64,000 bases of DNA from an uncultured Prevotella sp. (GCA_946402275.1 CAMIVY010000016.1:1-64000), one strand, 5' to 3'. Positions 53,742-62,295 are shown, numbered from the stretch's first letter. Program-made: numbers and translations. Notes: generated from the letters alone by a model not told the origin.

Positions 53742-55082
53742 ATGGCATCATTTAAAATCGAAGGCGGACATCTGCTCAGTGGCACCATCACCCCACAGGG
53801 AGCCAAGAACGAGGCGCTACAGGTTATCTGCGCCACGCTGCTCACCAGTGAAAAGGTTACCATCCACAACATCCCCGACATCCGTGATGTCAACAACCTG
53901 ATTAAGCTGTTGTGCGACATCGGTGTCAAGGTGACGAAAGCCGATAGCGGACAGGCCCTTGGCAACACCTACACATTCCAGGCCGACGCTCTGAACCTGA
54001 AGTATCTGGAGAGCGACCAGTTCGTGGAAAAGTGTGCCGACCTGCGTGGCTCCGTCATGATGATTGGTCCACTGCTGGCTCGTATGGGCAAGGCTGTGGT
54101 TGCCAAACCTGGTGGCGACAAGATAGGCCGTCGCCGTCTGGACACCCACTTCCTGGGCTTCAAGTACCTGGGTGCCAAGTTCCATCGTGTGGAGAACCGC
54201 AATGTCTATGAGATATCTGCCAAAGGCAAGAAGCCAAGGACCAATAGTCTGAAGGGCACCTACATGCTGCTCGACGAGGCTTCCGTGACGGGTACTGCCA
54301 ACATCATCATGGCAGCAGTCTTTGCCGAAGGCATCACCACCATCTATAATGCTGCCTGCGAGCCCTATGTCCAGCAGCTCTGCCACATGCTCAACCGCAT
54401 GGGAGCCCAAATCAGCGGCATCGGTTCCAACCTGCTCACCATAGCGGGTGTCACCAAGCTGGTAGGCACGGAACACCGTCTGCTTCCCGACATGATTGAG
54501 GTAGGCTCGTTCATCGGAATGGCAGCCATGTGTGGCAATGGCATACGCATCAAGGATGTGTCGATGAAAGACCTGGGCATCATCCCTGAGGCTTTCCGCC
54601 GACTGGGTGTTGACGTGCAGGAGGATGGTGACGACCTGTATATCCCACATCAGAAGCACTATGTGGTCGATTCTTTCATTGACGGTACCATCATGACATT
54701 GGCTGATGCCCCATGGCCAGGACTGACCCCCGACCTGCTCAGTGTGCTCATCGTGGTAGCCACCCAGGCACGTGGATCCGTGCTCTTCCACCAGAAGATG
54801 TTCGAGAGCCGCCTGTTCTTCGTCGATAAGCTCATAGACATGGGAGCCCAGATTATCCTGTGCGACCCACACCGTGCTGTGGTGGTAGGTCACGACCGTA
54901 AGAAGACGCTACGTGCCCAGCGCATGTCCAGTCCGGACATCCGTGCAGGTATTGCCCTGCTAATAGCTGCTATGAGTGCCAACGGCACCAGCACAATCAG
55001 CAACATCGAACAGATAGACCGTGGCTACGAGAATATCGAAAGCCGACTCAATGCACTTGGGGCCAAAATAGAGAGAGTATAA
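53742..55082 (+). CDS. murA: UDP-N-acetylglucosamine 1-carboxyvinyltransferase (Asp-type)
   Basis: The 446-residue enzyme has Lys22 in GAKNEALQV, the active loop KPGGDKIGRRRLDTH around residue 126, and later DLGIIPEAFRRLGV and ARGSVLFHQKMFESR. It transfers enolpyruvate to UDP-GlcNAc, the first committed step of peptidoglycan synthesis. The loop residue that is Cys115 in E. coli is Asp126 here; Cys-to-Asp is the known fosfomycin-insensitive form. It lies 34 bp after DUF4290 and is followed by the TCTAGA array. Confidence 0.95.
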   Translation: MASFKIEGGHLLSGTITPQGAKNEALQVICATLLTSEKVTIHNIPDIRDVNNLIKLLCDIGVKVTKADSGQALGNTYTFQADALNLKYLESDQFVEKCADLRGSVMMIGPLLARMGKAVVAKPGGDKIGRRRLDTHFLGFKYLGAKFHRVENRNVYEISAKGKKPRTNSLKGTYMLLDEASVTGTANIIMAAVFAEGITTIYNAACEPYVQQLCHMLNRMGAQISGIGSNLLTIAGVTKLVGTEHRLLPDMIEVGSFIGMAAMCGNGIRIKDVSMKDLGIIPEAFRRLGVDVQEDGDDLYIPHQKHYVVDSFIDGTIMTLADAPWPGLTPDLLSVLIVVATQARGSVLFHQKMFESRLFFVDKLIDMGAQIILCDPHRAVVVGHDRKKTLRAQRMSSPDIRAGIALLIAAMSANGTSTISNIEQIDRGYENIESRLNALGAKIERV

Positions 55083-55124
55083 CTAGACAATCTAGAATAT
55101 CTAGACAATCTAGAATATCTAGAC
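55083..55124. repeat. TCTAGA array with 9-bp period (murA-rimM)
   Basis: Five (T)CTAGA cores are spaced exactly 9 bp apart over 42 bp, with variable triplets CAA, ATA, CAA, ATA and CCA. Equivalently it is an 18-bp unit repeated twice. The rimM ATG is 9 bp beyond. Confidence 0.85.
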
Positions 55125-55133
55125 CAAGAAAAG

Positions 55134-55646
55134 ATGATTAAGAGAGAAGACGTTTATAAGATAGGCCGCCTGGGCAAGGCGCACGGCGTGAAGGGCGAGG
55201 TATCATTCCAGTTTGACGACGACATCTTCGACACGACGGATGCCGACTACCTCATTCTCGACATTGACGGCATCCTGGTACCTTTCTTCATGGAGGAATA
55301 CCGTTTCCGTAGCGACGCCCTGGCACTGGTGAAGTTTTGCGACATAGACACCCTGCAAAGGGCTTCTGAGCTGACGGGCTGCGACGTCTATTTCCCACGC
55401 TCCATAGCCGATGAGGGCACGGAAGGGCCGTCGCTAGCCATGCTGGTAGGCTTCGACATCGTGGATGCCTCCGACAACAAGGTCGTGGGCAAGATAGCAT
55501 CTATCGACGACACCACGCAGAACATTCTCTTTGAACTGGAGGACGGACGACTGATTCCTGCCTCTGACGAGCTGATAGAGAATATCGATACAGAACAGCA
55601 AATTATCAAGATGAATATCCCCAGTGGATTACTGGCGCTTCGCTAG
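55134..55646 (+). CDS. rimM: Ribosome maturation factor RimM
   Basis: The 170-residue protein has YKIGRLGKAHGVKGEVSF near the start and VGKIASIDDTTQNILFELED near 120, the two RimM domains (N-terminal and PRC barrel). It helps mature the 30S head. It usually pairs with trmD, which is not here. It starts 9 bp after the TCTAGA array. Confidence 0.92.
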   Translation: MIKREDVYKIGRLGKAHGVKGEVSFQFDDDIFDTTDADYLILDIDGILVPFFMEEYRFRSDALALVKFCDIDTLQRASELTGCDVYFPRSIADEGTEGPSLAMLVGFDIVDASDNKVVGKIASIDDTTQNILFELEDGRLIPASDELIENIDTEQQIIKMNIPSGLLALR

Positions 55647-55655
55647 TGAATAGTG

Positions 55656-55696
55656 CGCTCGACCCTTGGGTCGCTTTGCACCTTTAGGTCAAAGAA
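55656..55696. repeat. REP-like element, copy 3
   Basis: CGACCCTTGGGTCG palindrome and CTTTGCACCTTTAGGTCAAAG. Compared with copies 2 and 4, the CCT/GG pair changes to CCC/GGG, and the TTCG/CGAA pair to CTTTG/CAAAG, so stem pairing is conserved. GTGAATAGTG words flank it. Confidence 0.82.
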
Positions 55697-55712
55697 CAGT
55701 GAATAACAATAT

Positions 55713-56891
55713 ATGAAAAAGAAACAAATAGCGATTCTAGGCTCGACAGGTTCCATCGGAACCCAGGCTTTGGAGGTGATAGCAGAACACTCTGACCTCT
55801 ACGAGGCCTATTGCCTGACAGCCAATAACCAAGTAGAACTGCTGGCTCAGCAAGCCCACAAGTTCAAGCCAGCTGCCATCGTCATTGCCAACGAGCAGCG
55901 TTACGACGAGTTGAAGCAACTGATGAGCGACCTGCCCGACGTGAAGGTATATGCCGGTACACAGGCCCTCGACGAGATAGTGGAGGCCGGTCCCATCGAT
56001 ATCGTGCTGACGGCGATGGTAGGCTTTGCAGGTCTGTCGCCCACCATTCATGCCATCAAGGCGCGCAAGGCCATCGCACTGGCTAACAAGGAGACGCTGG
56101 TGGTGGCTGGTGAGCTGATTCGCGACCTGGCTTCGGAGTACCACACTCCCATCCTGCCTGTTGACAGCGAGCACTCTGCCATTTTCCAATGCCTGGTGGG
56201 TGAGGACAACAATCCCATCGAGAAAATCCTGCTCACCGCCTCGGGCGGTCCGTTCCGCAATTTCACGATGGAGCAGATTGCCCGTGTCACCAAGGACGAT
56301 GCCCTGCGCCATCCCACATGGGACATGGGTGCTAAGATCACCATCGACTCGGCCTCTATGATGAACAAGGGCTTCGAGGTGATTGAGGCCAAATGGCTCT
56401 TCGGTGTCAAGGCCTCGCAGATTCAGGTGCTGGTTCATCCCCAGAGCATCGTACACTCTGCCGTACAGTTCCACGACGGTGCCGTGAAGGCCCAGTTGGG
56501 TGTGCCCGACATGCGACTGCCCATCCAGTATGCCTTCTCGTTCCCTAAGCGCCTGACGCTCAGCGGCGACCGCCTGGACCTCTTTGCCACACAGCATCTT
56601 GACTTCTTCGAGCCTGACCTGAAGAAGTTCCGCTGTCTCGCCCTCGCCTTCGAGGCTATTCAGAAGGGTGGCAACATGCCTTGCATTGTCAATGCCGCCA
56701 ACGAGATAGTGAACCGTGGATTCCTGGAGGACCGTTGCGGATTCCTGCAGATGAGCGACATCATTGCCGAGACCATGCAGCGTTGCACTTTCTCCGCCAC
56801 ACCCGACTACGACACCTACATCGCTACGGATGCGGAAGCCCGTCGTATAGCAAAAGAACTTATGAAGGGGAAAATGAAAAGTGAAAAGTGA
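55713..56891 (+). CDS. dxr: 1-deoxy-D-xylulose 5-phosphate reductoisomerase
   Basis: The 392-residue enzyme has the NADPH-binding ILGSTGSIGTQALEVI at the start, ALANKETLVVAGELI near 128, PVDSEHSAIFQCL near 152 and NAANEIVNRGFL near 330, matching Dxr/IspC. It makes MEP for isoprenoid synthesis. Its 3' end holds a GAAAAGT array (56870-56898) that continues over the stop codon, and the four-helix gene follows. Confidence 0.95.
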   Translation: MKKKQIAILGSTGSIGTQALEVIAEHSDLYEAYCLTANNQVELLAQQAHKFKPAAIVIANEQRYDELKQLMSDLPDVKVYAGTQALDEIVEAGPIDIVLTAMVGFAGLSPTIHAIKARKAIALANKETLVVAGELIRDLASEYHTPILPVDSEHSAIFQCLVGEDNNPIEKILLTASGGPFRNFTMEQIARVTKDDALRHPTWDMGAKITIDSASMMNKGFEVIEAKWLFGVKASQIQVLVHPQSIVHSAVQFHDGAVKAQLGVPDMRLPIQYAFSFPKRLTLSGDRLDLFATQHLDFFEPDLKKFRCLALAFEAIQKGGNMPCIVNAANEIVNRGFLEDRCGFLQMSDIIAETMQRCTFSATPDYDTYIATDAEARRIAKELMKGKMKSEK

Positions 56892-56908
56892 AAAATTTGC
56901 TACCGCTT

Positions 56909-57289
56909 ATGAAGGGAATACTCCACAATGAACAATCTCCACTAAATACGAAAAGCTACCATCTGGCTGTAAGGGTTGTCAATATGGTTAAACATATACA
57001 ATGCACTCCGAAAGAATATGGCATGTTGAATCAGGTCTTTCGTTCTGGTACAGCCATTGGCGCTTTGGTGAGTGAAGCTGTGTATGCCCAAAGCCCAGCA
57101 GATTTCATCAGCAAACTTTCCATTGCATTAAAAGAATGTAACGAGACTATTTATTGGATTAACCTCTTAAAAGATACAGATTATATCTCAGATAAGGAAT
57201 TTGAGAGTATGGATAAAGACTGTAGAGAAGTCCTCGCAATATTAATATCGTCAATCAAAACAACAAAGAATAATAATCAAACAAAATAA
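56909..57289 (+). CDS. Four-helix-bundle protein (S23 family), third copy
   Basis: The product is 126 residues from ATG 56909 (MKGILHNEQSPLNTKSYHLA); a GTG start at 56888 that overlaps the dxr stop would add 7 residues. YHLAVRVVNMVKHIQ, FRSGTAIGALVSEAVYAQS and FISKLSIALKECNETIYWI match the family, but a different subfamily from the 8777 and 50819 copies (RSGTAIGA in place of RAAVSI). It lies between dxr and rseP, is AT-rich and is flanked by inverted GAAAAATGAAAAG arrays at 56870-56898 and 57355-57384. Confidence 0.85.
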   Translation: MKGILHNEQSPLNTKSYHLAVRVVNMVKHIQCTPKEYGMLNQVFRSGTAIGALVSEAVYAQSPADFISKLSIALKECNETIYWINLLKDTDYISDKEFESMDKDCREVLAILISSIKTTKNNNQTK

Positions 57290-57385
57290 ATAATGGTGAA
57301 CATGGAGAGCGGAAGCCGCTCGACCTTTGGTCGCTTCGCACCTTTAGGTCGAAGAATTTTTCACTTTTCATTTTTCACTTTTACC
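57290..57385 (+). repeat. REP-like element, copy 4, near-identical to copy 2
   Basis: GAGCGGAAGCCGCTC hairpin, CGACCTTTGGTCG and CTTCGCACCTTTAGGTCGAAG, then a CACTTTTCATTTTTCAC array, ending shortly before the rseP ATG at 57394. Confidence 0.85.
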
Positions 57386-57393
57386 TTATAGTT

Positions 57394-58764
57394 ATGGAAA
57401 TATTTTTAATCAGAGTATTACAATTCATCTTGGCCATCTCGCTGCTCGTACTGTTGCACGAGGGAGGCCACTTCTTTTTCGCCAAGCTCTTCGGAGTGAG
57501 GGTCGATAAGTTCTACATCTTCTTCGACTGGAAATTCAGCCTGTTCAAGTTCAAGCCTAAGAACAGCGATACCGAGTATGGCATCGGCTGGCTCCCCCTG
57601 GGCGGCTACTGCAAGATAGCGGGCATGATAGACGAGAGCTTCGACACGGAGCAGATGAAGCAACCCGTACAGAACTATGAGTTCCGCGCCAAGCCAGCCT
57701 GGCAACGCCTGCTCATCATGATAGGCGGTGTGCTAGTCAACTTCCTGCTGGCCCTGTTCATCTACGGACAAATCCTGTTCTGGTGGGGCGACACCTACAT
57801 CCCCGTCAAGGACATGACGCTGGGCATGAAGTTCAACCAGGAGGCCAAGTCATACGGATTCAAGGATGGCGACATCCTCATCGGCACCGAGACACACGCC
57901 TTCAAGGACTTCTCCGCCGACCTCTACCGCGACATCTCGGAGGCCCATCGTGTAGATATCATCCGCGATGGCAAGCCCATGAGCATCACGCTGCCCGGCG
58001 AGCTGAACCTGCTGAACATGATGAAGGCAGACCCCTCCTTCGTGCGTCCGCTGCTGCCTGCCAAGGTTGATAGCGTGCTGCCAGAGACGCCTGCTGCCAA
58101 GATAGGACTGCAGAAGGGCGATGAGATAGTAGCGCTCAACGACAAGCCCGTGGACTCGTACAACGAGTTTGTTGACCTGCTGGGCCGCCGTGCCGACATG
58201 CTGGCTGTGGCTGAGACGTCTGCCGACAGCATGAAGGCGCGCACCGTCACCCTGGTCATCAAACACCAGACATCCGTTGACACCGTCAACACCGTGCTTA
58301 CCCCCGACCTGAAGTTGGGCTTCACCGTGCAGAGCGTCGTAGGACTCTACAAGCCCGTCACCCGCGAGTATGGATTCCTGGAGAGCATCCCCGCCGGCAT
58401 CAAGTACGGATTCCACGTGCTCGCCTCTTATGTTGACGACCTGAAGTACATCTTCTCCGCCGAAGGAGCCAAGTCGCTGGGCGGCTTCGGAGCCATCGGC
58501 AGCCTGTTCCCGCCCATGTGGGACTGGTACATGTTCTGGAAGATGACGGCATTCCTCAGCATCATCCTCGCCTTCATGAACATCCTGCCCATCCCCGCCC
58601 TGGACGGTGGTCACGTGCTGTTCCTGCTCTACGAGATGATTACACGCCGCAAGCCCTCCGAGACGTTCATGATACGCGCCGAGTACGTCGGCTTCGGCAT
58701 CCTCATCCTTCTCATGGTGGTGGCAAACCTCAACGATATCTTGCGAGCACTGGGATATATGTAA
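57394..58764 (+). CDS. rseP: RseP-family site-2 metalloprotease with PDZ domains
   Basis: The 456-residue membrane protein has the zinc-binding HEGGHFFFAKLFGVRV near residue 22, GWLPLGGYCKIAGM near 67, PDZ segments (YGFKDGDILIG near 155; AAKIGLQKGDEIVALNDKP near 231) and the second metal-site region NILPIPALDGGH near 400. It cleaves transmembrane anti-sigma factors or signal peptides within the membrane. It follows the four-helix gene and REP-like element, not bamA. Confidence 0.94.
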   Translation: MEIFLIRVLQFILAISLLVLLHEGGHFFFAKLFGVRVDKFYIFFDWKFSLFKFKPKNSDTEYGIGWLPLGGYCKIAGMIDESFDTEQMKQPVQNYEFRAKPAWQRLLIMIGGVLVNFLLALFIYGQILFWWGDTYIPVKDMTLGMKFNQEAKSYGFKDGDILIGTETHAFKDFSADLYRDISEAHRVDIIRDGKPMSITLPGELNLLNMMKADPSFVRPLLPAKVDSVLPETPAAKIGLQKGDEIVALNDKPVDSYNEFVDLLGRRADMLAVAETSADSMKARTVTLVIKHQTSVDTVNTVLTPDLKLGFTVQSVVGLYKPVTREYGFLESIPAGIKYGFHVLASYVDDLKYIFSAEGAKSLGGFGAIGSLFPPMWDWYMFWKMTAFLSIILAFMNILPIPALDGGHVLFLLYEMITRRKPSETFMIRAEYVGFGILILLMVVANLNDILRALGYM

Positions 58765-58846
58765 AAGGAAAAAGGGGAATTCCCCTGCAAGACTTAATGC
58801 TGTCACTTGCGAGCATTAATGTTTCTCCTTGCGAATCCTAGAGACC

Positions 58847-58890
58847 AAAAACGGTTACGGTAACTGTTGTTACCACGTAACCGTTTTTTT
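58847..58890 (+). terminator. Rho-independent terminator of rseP
   Basis: AAAAACGGTTACG pairs with CGTAACCGTTTTT over 13 bp, with an inner GTAAC/GTTAC stem and a T7 run. It lies 82 bp after the rseP stop. Confidence 0.9.
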
Positions 58891-58922
58891 CGTCACACCA
58901 TGTCTATAACTCCGGACGAACA

Positions 58923-58960
58923 GAAAAAGGATTTGCTTTTTAGTAAGCAAATCCTTTTTA
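58923..58960 (-). terminator. Terminator of tRNA-Leu
   Basis: AAAAAGGATTTGCTT pairs with AAGCAAATCCTTTTT around a 6-nt loop; on the minus strand it follows the tRNA 3' end by 5 bp. Confidence 0.85.
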
Positions 58961-58965
58961 GTGGG

Positions 58966-59049
58966 TGCCGCGAGCGGGACTCGAACCCGCACAGCTGCAA
59001 TAGCCAAGGGATTTTAAGTCCCTCGTGTCTACCATTCCACCATCGCGGC
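58966..59049 (-). tRNA. tRNA-Leu (anticodon TAA)
   Basis: The minus strand starts GCCGCGATGGTGGAATGG, has an anticodon loop CTTAAAA inside a GGGA/TCCC stem, a long class II variable arm, and a T-arm with GGTTCGAGTCC; the acceptor ends TCGCGGC-A. CCA is not encoded. A -7 box (TACCTTTG on the minus strand, 59075-59082) lies 25 bp upstream. Confidence 0.95.
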
Positions 59050-59074
59050 AGACCATAATTCTCAAATTCGAGTG

Positions 59075-59082
59075 CAAAGGTA
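59075..59082 (-). promoter_or_regulatory. -7 box for tRNA-Leu
   Basis: The minus strand reads TACCTTTG, 25 bp before the tRNA 5' end. Confidence 0.6.
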
Positions 59083-59177
59083 GTGCAAATTGAGCGAAAT
59101 ACAAAACAAAAAACCATTTTTTTTGTTTTTATTTCCGAAATGCAGCCTACCTTCGACGTCAGTCAAAGTTACGTAAT

Positions 59178-59210
59178 CGACTTGTCGCTTTGCACCTTTA
59201 GGTCAAAGAA
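59178..59210. repeat. REP-like element, copy 5
   Basis: CTTTGCACCTTTAGGTCAAAG palindrome as in copy 3; the first palindrome is reduced to CGACTTGTCG. It lies downstream of the convergent lipoprotein gene end. Confidence 0.75.
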
Positions 59211-59255
59211 TAAGTGAGCAAAGAACCAAAGGAAAATGCAATTTTTCTTTTATTT

Positions 59256-59801
59256 TTAATTCCATGCCCGTACCGTCATCCCATCGTAGGCACAGTTATA
59301 TCGAAGCAAAGTCTTGCCATCCTCGCCCTCCAAAATATTGCCGGTATCAAGGGAATAGGTACGATTGCACCTGCCACAAGTCACCTGCTGAGCACTTTTC
59401 TTTCCCCAGCTCATGGGGCGTGGCGTCTCACAATTAGGACAGCTGCCGTCGTAGGCTCGTGGTCCGTCGAAATTGGTACAGCCAATGATAAGTCCGATGT
59501 CGTTGCTGACACCCAGGTCGTAGCGCAGATTAATCTCAACGGCATTACGGATGATGTTATCCTCAGTGCCCGAACCATTGTTGGGAGCCACTACCACATG
59601 GCGTGCTGCCTGCTTTCCATCGCCATAGGTGGTGACATAGGCAAAGCTGCCAGGACTCTGCACCGCCACGAAAAGAAAGGAGGTGGGGTGATAGGTCTGG
59701 TCGAAGAGGAACCAGCAGGCATTTTCTCTACTGATAGGCGCCTGAGCATTGCACGCACCAAACAACAAGATAACGGAGAGGGCTATGAGAAAGTTTTTCA
59801 T
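59256..59801 (-). CDS. Lipoprotein with Cys-rich zinc-ribbon-like end
   Basis: The 181-residue protein starts MKNFLIALSVILLFGAC with lipobox Cys17. Later, GSCPNCETP and VTCGRCNRTYSL carry two CxxC pairs, like a zinc ribbon or Rieske-like fold. No family was recognised with confidence. It starts inside the argH stop codon (4-bp overlap), so it is coupled to argH. Confidence 0.8.
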   Translation of the reverse strand: MKNFLIALSVILLFGACNAQAPISRENACWFLFDQTYHPTSFLFVAVQSPGSFAYVTTYGDGKQAARHVVVAPNNGSGTEDNIIRNAVEINLRYDLGVSNDIGLIIGCTNFDGPRAYDGSCPNCETPRPMSWGKKSAQQVTCGRCNRTYSLDTGNILEGEDGKTLLRYNCAYDGMTVRAWN

Positions 59802-61135
59802 TTCAGCAAGTTCTTTTCGGCATTGACGATACGCTCGAAGCCAAAGCCGTCGAGCACATGGGTCATCAGGTCACAGATGCGGTCGTTGCAGAGATTGCCT
59901 ATGGAGCCTTCGTGGGTGTGGTGGATGTTCTTGTCAGGACGGAACGTGCCTGCCTCTATCTCCAAGCCCACCTGCTTATAGGCGTCGCGGAAGGGCAATC
60001 CCTCGGAAGCGAGCTTGTTCACCGTCTCCACGCTGAACATCGGGTCGTACATGGGATTGTCGAGAATGTCCTCGCGTACCTCAATCTTATTGATAATATA
60101 AGCGGCCATCTGCAGACAGTCCTTCAGCTCGTCGAAAGCAGGGAGGAACACCTCCTTGATAATCTGCAGGTCGCGGAAGTAGCCCACAGGCAGGTTGTTC
60201 ATGATGAGCATCACCTGCTGGGGCAGGGCCTGTAGCTTGTTGCACTTGGCACGAATGAGCTCGAAGACATCGGGGTTCTTCTTATGAGGCATGATGCTCG
60301 AACCAGTGGTGCACTCCTTGGGCAAACGGACAAACGAGAAGTTCTGCGAGTTGAACAGACAGGCGTCGAAAGCCATCTTAGCCAATGTGCCTGCGATGGT
60401 GGCAATAGCAAAGCCTACATTACGCTCCATCTTACCTCGTCCCATCTGGGCATACACCACATTATAATCCATTGAGTCGAAACCTAGCAGGTCTGTCGTC
60501 ATCTGACGATTCAAAGGGAATGAAGAGCCATAGCCCGCTGCTGAACCCAAGGGATTGCGATTGGTCATCTTATAAGCCGCCTGCAGGAACAGCATATCGT
60601 CCGTCAGGCTCTCAGCGTATGCACCAAACCAAAGTCCGAAACTGGAGGGCATAGCTACCTGCAGATGGGTATAGCCAGGCATCAAGACGTGCTTATACTG
60701 CTCGCTCTTCTGGATAAGCTCGTCGAAGAGCACCTTTATGCCTTCAGCCACCTCCATCAGCTCGTGACGGGTGAAGAGCTTCAGGTCAACCAACACCTGA
60801 TCGTTGCGCGAACGACCAGAGTGTATCTTCTTGCCCATATCGCCCAACTTGCGAGTCAACATCAGCTCCACCTGTGAGTGGACATCCTCTACCCCATCTT
60901 CTATCACGAACTCGCCTCGCTCGCAAATCTGGTAGATGTTCTTCAGTTCTGCCAACAGCAGGGGCAGCTCGTCCCTTCCAATGAGGCCTATGCTTTCCAG
61001 CATGGTGATATGAGCCATTGAGCCCAGCACGTCGTATTTGGCGAGGTAGAGGTCCATCTCGCGGTCTCTGCCTACGGTGAAGCGTTCTATCTCAGCATTC
61101 ACCTCGAAGTTTTTTTCCCAAAGCTTGTTTGCCAT
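59798..61135 (-). CDS. argH: Argininosuccinate lyase
   Basis: The 445-residue enzyme has the fumarase-superfamily signature GSSIMPHKKNPD near residue 275 with the catalytic serine, HSGRSRNDQVLVDLKLF near 105, and MPGYTHLQVAMPSSFG near 150. It releases arginine and fumarate from argininosuccinate. The other arginine genes are not in the window. The downstream lipoprotein overlaps it by 4 bp. Confidence 0.94.
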   Translation of the reverse strand: MANKLWEKNFEVNAEIERFTVGRDREMDLYLAKYDVLGSMAHITMLESIGLIGRDELPLLLAELKNIYQICERGEFVIEDGVEDVHSQVELMLTRKLGDMGKKIHSGRSRNDQVLVDLKLFTRHELMEVAEGIKVLFDELIQKSEQYKHVLMPGYTHLQVAMPSSFGLWFGAYAESLTDDMLFLQAAYKMTNRNPLGSAAGYGSSFPLNRQMTTDLLGFDSMDYNVVYAQMGRGKMERNVGFAIATIAGTLAKMAFDACLFNSQNFSFVRLPKECTTGSSIMPHKKNPDVFELIRAKCNKLQALPQQVMLIMNNLPVGYFRDLQIIKEVFLPAFDELKDCLQMAAYIINKIEVREDILDNPMYDPMFSVETVNKLASEGLPFRDAYKQVGLEIEAGTFRPDKNIHHTHEGSIGNLCNDRICDLMTHVLDGFGFERIVNAEKNLLK

Positions 61136-61147
61136 AATTACTATTTT

Positions 61148-61183
61148 CTAGAGATTCTAGATAGTCTAGATTATCTAGACATA
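61148..61183. repeat. TCTAGA array with 9-bp period (argH upstream)
   Basis: Four TCTAGA cores lie exactly 9 bp apart, with triplets GAT, TAG, TTA and CAT. It lies between the SRPBCC gene end and the argH start on the minus strand, and its last unit runs into the SRPBCC stop region. Confidence 0.85.
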
Positions 61184-61588
61184 CGGTACCTTTGACAAGG
61201 CATCGGCTATCTTATCGACGCCATCCTGAAGAGGACCGGCAACCATACCTTTCAGCATGAAGGGGATGTCGGCCTGAACGGTAACCTTCATCTTGCTCTC
61301 CGTCTCACTGACAGGCAACACCTGAATCCACAGGTTAAAGGGCAGAGGGGTCTCAACACCCTCGAACTTCACGCACTTGTTCTCTTCGCGCTCAATGATG
61401 CGGAGTTTCAAATCGCCCACAGGGGCCACATTGACGCTGACGGAATCCTGGTCGAAAGAAAAACTGTTGAGCTTGTCCTCAGGGATACGGTCGCGCACAC
61501 GCTCCAGATTACTTAAATCGCTGATATTACGATACACATCCTCTACGGAATAGGGTATCTGCTTGATGCTACTTTCAAACTTTGTCAT
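61175..61588 (-). CDS. SRPBCC/START-like lipid-binding family protein
   Basis: The protein of 137 residues starts at ATG 61586-61588 (MTKFESSIKQIPYSVEDVY). It has IPYSVEDVYRNISDLSNLE, LRIIEREENKCVKFEG, NLWIQVLPVSETESKMKVTV and a long C-terminal helix, the layout of helix-grip SRPBCC folds. The ligand is unknown. It lies 39 bp upstream of argH on the same strand. Confidence 0.8.
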   Translation of the reverse strand: MTKFESSIKQIPYSVEDVYRNISDLSNLERVRDRIPEDKLNSFSFDQDSVSVNVAPVGDLKLRIIEREENKCVKFEGVETPLPFNLWIQVLPVSETESKMKVTVQADIPFMLKGMVAGPLQDGVDKIADALSKVPYV

Positions 61589-61630
61589 AACGCTATATTT
61601 TGGCACGGAATTACACGGATGGACACGGAC

Positions 61631-62263
61631 TTATACACCCCAAGCGCCGGGATCTTTGCGCCATTCTTTCAACACCTCAATTTCCTCGGGCTTGATATAG
61701 CCCGTCTCAGCAGCCTGTTCCAGCACAGCATTGTAGTCGCTCAAAGTGACGAGCTTCACACCTGCCTCACGGAAAGCCTCTTCAGCAACAGGGAAACCAT
61801 AGGTAAAGGAAGCCACCATTCCGATCACCTCCACACCATATTCACGCAAGGCAGCCACTGCCTTCAGCGAAGAGCCACCCGTGGAAATCAAGTCCTCGAC
61901 AACAATGACCTTCGCACCCTTCTTCAGCTCACCTTCCACCTGATTGCCCATACCGTGATCCTTGGGCTTCGGACGGACATAGGCATAGGGCAGTCCCAGC
62001 TCATCAGCCACCAGCGCACCCTGGGCAATAGCACCCGTTGCCACACCAGCCACAGCCTCAGCCTCAGGGAAGTGTTGCTGAATGGCGTGACATAGTTCCA
62101 ACTTGACAAACGAGCGGACATCAGCAAAACCCAAAGTCTTGCGATTGTCAGTATAGATAGGCGATTTCCAACCAGAAGCCCACGTGAACGGCTCGTTGGG
62201 TTGCAACTTGATGGCTTTGATATCCATCAGTTTCTGAGCAAAAAGTTTCTTGATAGTATCCAT
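61631..62263 (-). CDS. pyrE: Orotate phosphoribosyltransferase
   Basis: From ATG 62261-62263 (MDTIKKLFAQKLMDIKAIK) the product is 210 residues; the longer frame to 62362 crosses the promoter and repeats. It has AYVRPKPKDHGMGNQVEG near 95 and the PRPP loop VIVVEDLISTGGSSLKAV near 120. It makes OMP in pyrimidine synthesis. It is followed by the SRPBCC gene 42 bp later. Confidence 0.95.
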   Translation of the reverse strand: MDTIKKLFAQKLMDIKAIKLQPNEPFTWASGWKSPIYTDNRKTLGFADVRSFVKLELCHAIQQHFPEAEAVAGVATGAIAQGALVADELGLPYAYVRPKPKDHGMGNQVEGELKKGAKVIVVEDLISTGGSSLKAVAALREYGVEVIGMVASFTYGFPVAEEAFREAGVKLVTLSDYNAVLEQAAETGYIKPEEIEVLKEWRKDPGAWGV

Positions 62264-62281
62264 TTCACTATAATTTTGGCG

Positions 62282-62289
62282 CAAAGGTA
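62282..62289 (-). promoter_or_regulatory. -7 box for pyrE
   Basis: The minus strand reads TACCTTTG, 18 bp before the pyrE start. Confidence 0.65.
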
Positions 62290-62295
62290 CAAAAA

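Noticed and set aside
53817..54893. A 358-codon minus-strand open frame inside murA
   Set aside because: The sense frame is a complete MurA. The antisense product shows no domain or promoter.
55083..55124. CRISPR array
   Set aside because: The spacing is only 9 bp with 3-bp variable parts, too short for repeats and spacers, and no cas gene is present. No other candidate arrays were seen.
57850..58806. A 318-codon minus-strand open frame inside rseP
   Set aside because: Shadow of a complete RseP frame in GC-rich codons; no domain seen.
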